A DNA stretch of 64,000 nucleotides from Physcocola sp002396385 (lineage in GTDB: Bacteria > Bacteroidota > Bacteroidia > Bacteroidales > Paludibacteraceae), in assembly GCA_946535435.1 (NCBI GenBank), contig CAMNDM010000014.1:1-64000 (forward strand). Direction: 5' to 3'. The first letter of the stretch is position 1. Each line of letters opens with the position of its first letter. The notes beneath the pieces are model-generated. The model had not been told where the DNA came from. It searched no databases and saw nothing but the letters and a program-made list of their open reading frames with translations. Below are positions 60,929-64,000 of the stretch, piece by piece. The position numbers and the translations under genes were made by a program.

Positions 60929-61065
60929 AAAAAAACGTCTCCTACTTTTCACAAGCGGGAGACGCACCTAAAATGTTATGTTGTTTTTGTAATTCATTAA
61001 TGAAAAAACCTAATTAACCTAATTATTTCTTGCCTTTATAAGAGTTGTTTGTTTTTCTAAATTGC
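60929..61065 (-). ncRNA. Candidate small RNA
   Basis: A unit on the minus strand with a full promoter (61071-61100), about 137 bases of transcript without a real open frame (the longest is 9 codons, ATG...TAG), and a strong terminator at the end: CGTCTCC/GGAGACG arms (936-942, 958-964) and seven T. It contains a direct repeat AATTAGGTTAATTAGG and the palindrome TTCATTAATGAA. No family recognised. Confidence 0.55.
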
Positions 61066-61070
61066 AATTG

Positions 61071-61100
61071 CAAATATATAAAATAATTTTGAATGAACAA
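61071..61100 (-). promoter_or_regulatory. Promoter of the candidate small RNA
   Basis: Minus-strand TTG (61100-61098) and TATATTTG (61078-61071), exactly 19 bases apart. Confidence 0.6.
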
Positions 61101-61386
61101 TACTCGGCAATAAAATATTTGCATATTTCTTTTGTTTTCTCCAAAATGTTGTTCAATTCTTTATTGATAGGCTATTTTGTGATACCGAACATTTCGCCTT
61201 TGAAAAAACACGGATTTAGTTTGTTTTGTTGCTCTTTCTGTCCTATTTTATTGTACCTTAGTTGGTGGTTATTCTGTTGGTCGGAAACGCAGGGTGTCTC
61301 CTTCATTCGTTGTCTGGTGCCGGATGGTTTTGTGGCGGACTTCAATAACCCGTTGTGAGTTAAACGTTAAAGTATTTTTCAAGTGT
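61101..61386. other. Intergenic stretch without a supported gene
   Basis: AT-rich at first, then more balanced. A plus-strand open frame of 71 codons from ATG 61146 ends at 61361, but it has Cys/Trp/Phe-rich, atypical composition. I see no clear promoter for the gene at 61387. Confidence 0.4.
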
Positions 61387-62616
61387 ATGGATTTCTCTTT
61401 TTCCTCTAATCTTCCCTACGGCAAGTTGTTCCTTTGTTACAATCCGGCAAGAGAGGCCCCTTCTGCTGCTGTTGTTGATTGTGTAAAGGAGGCTGTTTCG
61501 AATTATTTGCCTTGCTTTGAGGTGCTTTTGCTGCCGACGGCTGCCGATACCGACGGCTTGCTTATGGCCCGACGCTTCAATCTGGGGGTGGTTAGTGGTG
61601 GATATGGTGTTTTGGCTGTTCCTCGGTGCGCGGCTGAATCTCCCGGTATGTGCGCGCGCGGGCTGGCTCTCGGATTGCTTGATGTGGATTCTTTCAGAAA
61701 TGAACCGCTCTTGTTCCTTAACAAAGTCCCGTCTGACGCTTCTATGGTTCGGCTTGATGGGTGCGATAGCATGCCTGCTGAACCTAATGAGGCTAAAATT
61801 GGTGTACGGAAACGCTCTTTTTGGGAAAGACTGAAAGAGGGGGCTTCTAGAACTGTTAGGCGCTGTTCCAGTGAGGAAAAGGGGATGTCTGCAAAAAACT
61901 GTGAATCTTCTGGACAATTCGCTGCTGAAGATTCTGAAGCCTCGTTTGAATATGAGTTTTTAGCGGATGAATGCGCTTCGGGGTTGTCCGATGTCTGCCC
62001 GGATGAGGATTCTCTTGAGGGGGAGGGGAGGACTTTACCCGGGGCTATAGAGACATCTGACGGGGGCAACGACCGGACCGATGCGCTGCTTAAGGAAAAG
62101 GAAGAGCTCGCAAAGCAGATTGCCTCGCTCGTACGGCTCTATATACTTAAATATGGTACTGTCGATAACGATAAGATTGCTGGCCTTTTACAGGGGAAAA
62201 TGGTGCTGAGGGACGACAAACTCTCTTCGCTGGTCGTTAACAAAGACTGTAGGGTGGTCTTACCCGATTACAACGAGATGGAACTCGATTTGGGCGGACC
62301 TCTGCACACTTCTCTCTACATCTTGTTCTTACGCCATCCCGAGGGAATCGTCATCAAAAATATATCTGACTACATTGCTGAGTTGGAAGACATCTATACG
62401 ATGGTTGCTCCGAATTTCAATACCGCTCCGGTTCACAAACTTGAAGAAACTGACCGTGTGACACAGTCTATCTCTAAAATTAACAGGGTGGTCAAGTCGG
62501 TGCTGCCTGTCGGCAATGTGGCGGAACAGTACTCCATCAGGGGGGCTAGGAGTAAACCTTACGCTATACCGCTTGCTGCTATCGATGGTAAGGTGCTGGT
62601 TATGCCTAAATTCTAA
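61387..62616 (+). CDS. Uncharacterised protein with conserved C-terminal module
   Basis: 409 residues from ATG 61387. N-terminal part (1-130) globular; middle (135-250) very rich in Ser, Glu and Asp and probably disordered; a helical stretch (LLKEKEELAKQIASLVRLYIL) leads to a C-terminal module (about 290-409) with HTSLYILFLRHPEGIVIKNI, ELEDIY and RSKPYAIPL. I have the impression that this last module recurs in Bacteroidota proteins of unknown role. No catalytic motif is seen. Its stop overlaps the convergent PepD gene by 4 bases. Confidence 0.68.
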   Translation: MDFSFSSNLPYGKLFLCYNPAREAPSAAVVDCVKEAVSNYLPCFEVLLLPTAADTDGLLMARRFNLGVVSGGYGVLAVPRCAAESPGMCARGLALGLLDVDSFRNEPLLFLNKVPSDASMVRLDGCDSMPAEPNEAKIGVRKRSFWERLKEGASRTVRRCSSEEKGMSAKNCESSGQFAAEDSEASFEYEFLADECASGLSDVCPDEDSLEGEGRTLPGAIETSDGGNDRTDALLKEKEELAKQIASLVRLYILKYGTVDNDKIAGLLQGKMVLRDDKLSSLVVNKDCRVVLPDYNEMELDLGGPLHTSLYILFLRHPEGIVIKNISDYIAELEDIYTMVAPNFNTAPVHKLEETDRVTQSISKINRVVKSVLPVGNVAEQYSIRGARSKPYAIPLAAIDGKVLVMPKF

Positions 62617-64000
62617 CTTGTTTTCAGCCGACTGCTTACAAGCTTTCTGGCTACCTTCAGTATCTCTTCTACGGTCTTCAACTCGACCCGTTCGCCTGTG
62701 CTGTGGGGTGATTTGATGCGCGGCCCGATGCAGGCAATCTCTATGCCCGGATATTTCCGCACGAAGTGGCCGGCTTCCAGCACAAAGTGCATGGCTACCT
62801 TACGGGGGGCGAAACCCAACTCTTGCTTAAAGGTCTCGCCAACTCTTTTAAGAAAGAACGAGTCGCTGTTTTCCTGCCAGGCGGGGGTGAACGCCTCTGT
62901 ACTGACGTTTGCTCCGTTCGCTCTGAGGTGTTCCGCTGTCTGGTTGCCCACTTCCTCCATTCTTTGGTCGCTGAAACTACGGGTGTGGGTGGTTACCTCT
63001 ATCTGGTTGTTGGTCTGTTTTAAGACTCCGATGTTGGTGCTTGTCTGCACTGTTCCTGGCATATCTTCCCGCATTTCAAGCACTCCGTTTGGAATTGCCG
63101 CAATGGCTGTTATCAGGCGTTGGCTGTCTGCTGTGCCCAGCAGCCTGCATTGTTCCGACTCGGTCACGCTTATTGTCAGTTGGCTGTCGGTCTCGTGGAA
63201 AGGGGCGATTGTGGCTTTGCCCAGCTCGCTGACTTTTTGGTGCGATAGGTGGCTGGCACATAGGGTGGCGCTGGCCTTCCCGGCTATGGCGGCGGCGCTG
63301 CCTCCGCCTTGCAGTTCCCCTATCTGCAGGTCGTTGCAGGTTGTCTTCAGTTCGTTCAGTAGCTTGAACAGCAACACTATCGCATTTCCGTGCCCTTTGT
63401 CGATGTCTACGCCCGAGTGCCCGCCTTTGCCGCCTTCTATACTTATTCTCAGGTGTGGTTTGGTTTGGAGGTGGTCCTCTGGAGCAAAATGCCATTCTGC
63501 CTTCTGAATGTAGGCGCCGGCGGCTCCTACGGTTATCGTGTCGAAGTCTTCCGAGTCGAGGTTGATGACTTTCCTTCCCTTTATGAAGTCCTCCGGCAGG
63601 TTGGCGGCTCCGCTCATGCCGTCTTCTTCGTTCGTGGTGGTCAGCACTTCAAGAGGCCCGTGCTGAATTGTGTTGTCGCTTATCAGTGCCAGCGCTATTG
63701 ATAGCCCTATGCCGTTGTCGGCTCCTAGGCTGGTGCCTTTGGCATACATCCATCCGTCGTGTATTTCACTGACGATGGGGTCTTCTAGCGCGTTGAACTT
63801 GTAGTTGCTGTCGTGCACGCACACCATATCCATGTGGTTGAGCAGCACAAGGGGTTCCCAGTCTTCACAGCCAGGTGTTGCGGGTTTTCGTATAACCACG
63901 CAGTTGTTTGCGTCGCGGCTGTAGTCCAAACCGTTTGCTGTCGCAAACTGGCACAAGAAGTCGGCGGCTTTCTCTTCGTGGTGCGATGGGCGGGGTATTT
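62613..64000 (-). CDS. Aminoacyl-histidine dipeptidase, M20C (PepD-like), partial N-terminus
   Basis: At least 462 codons; the frame stays open to base 64000 with IPRPSHHEEKAADFLCQFA, the known beginning of PepD proteins, so only about 15-20 residues are missing. M20 metal site: NHMDMVCVHD (His and Asp), GADNGIG, TTNEEDGMSGA (Glu pair), LDSEDF, and the late VLEAGHF. A lid domain with GGKGGHSGVDIDKGHGNA is present. It hydrolyses dipeptides such as Xaa-His with zinc. Confidence 0.93.
   Translation of the reverse strand, partial: IPRPSHHEEKAADFLCQFATANGLDYSRDANNCVVIRKPATPGCEDWEPLVLLNHMDMVCVHDSNYKFNALEDPIVSEIHDGWMYAKGTSLGADNGIGLSIALALISDNTIQHGPLEVLTTTNEEDGMSGAANLPEDFIKGRKVINLDSEDFDTITVGAAGAYIQKAEWHFAPEDHLQTKPHLRISIEGGKGGHSGVDIDKGHGNAIVLLFKLLNELKTTCNDLQIGELQGGGSAAAIAGKASATLCASHLSHQKVSELGKATIAPFHETDSQLTISVTESEQCRLLGTADSQRLITAIAAIPNGVLEMREDMPGTVQTSTNIGVLKQTNNQIEVTTHTRSFSDQRMEEVGNQTAEHLRANGANVSTEAFTPAWQENSDSFFLKRVGETFKQELGFAPRKVAMHFVLEAGHFVRKYPGIEIACIGPRIKSPHSTGERVELKTVEEILKVARKLVSSRLKTS

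Noticed and set aside
61062..61358. Plus-strand 98-codon frame
   Set aside because: Begins with TTG in the promoter of the candidate small RNA; Cys/Trp/Phe-rich with no motif.

Overview
The window looks like chromosome of a Bacteroidales bacterium (Bacteroidota) that breaks down plant cell walls. The evidence is: many promoters with the Bacteroidota -7 element TAnnTTTG and short leaders; SusC/BtuB-type TonB receptor; a type IX secretion sorting tail on a large esterase; Bacteroidota-only families (DUF4270, DUF4421, DUF3316, BT_3928-like DoxX protein, short GT5 'glycogen synthase'); and gene orders typical of the group (pyrG-yidC, DUF1599-DoxX-tpiA, GT5-DUF4270, ruvX-def). The gene content is mostly core chromosome; I see no phage, insertion sequence, CRISPR array or rRNA.

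Layout. 1-13.9 kb: hydrolysis and envelope. It holds a tandem GH11 xylanase with CBM6 (cut by the window edge), a TonB receptor preceded by a CHY zinc-finger protein with the same unusual long leader, an exported DUF4419 protein, a CE6-CBM6-CE1-CBM6 esterase with a T9SS tail, and an MBOAT/SGNH O-acetylation pair. 14-22 kb: topoisomerase IV subunit B, tRNA-Gly, a CTP synthase homologue that has lost key catalytic residues, YidC and a sodium symporter. 21.9-30.9 kb: surface polysaccharide genes (four GT2 enzymes, a Wzx-type flippase, DUF4421), a GH16 lichenase-like lipoprotein and an HD-domain protein. 31-40 kb: a membrane-bound AraC-type regulator, tpiA operon, NUDIX, FHA, lipoproteins and a DUF4143 ATPase. 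40-46 kb: an 11-residue repeat locus, PTH2, two tandem J-domain proteins and thiD. 45.6-56.8 kb: GT5, DUF4270, ruvX, def, TerB, DUF2461, a lytic transglycosylase, a stress protein, an S41 peptidase and a TPR protein. 57-64 kb: a creD operon with two identical-type operators, a VWA protein, a candidate small RNA, an unknown protein and a PepD-type dipeptidase cut by the window edge.

How parts work together. The xylanase and the esterase would attack acetylated and feruloylated xylan outside the cell, and the GH16 enzyme mixed-linkage glucan. The GT2/Wzx operon builds and flips a glycan repeat, and the MBOAT/SGNH pair could acetylate one. The most unusual points are the catalytically degenerate CTP synthase in the standard pyrG-yidC locus, the zinc-finger protein carrying a TonB-receptor-type leader, the paired operators of the creD operon, the hendecad repeat locus with an 8-A slippage tract, and a leaderless promoter-terminator unit that looks like a small RNA.
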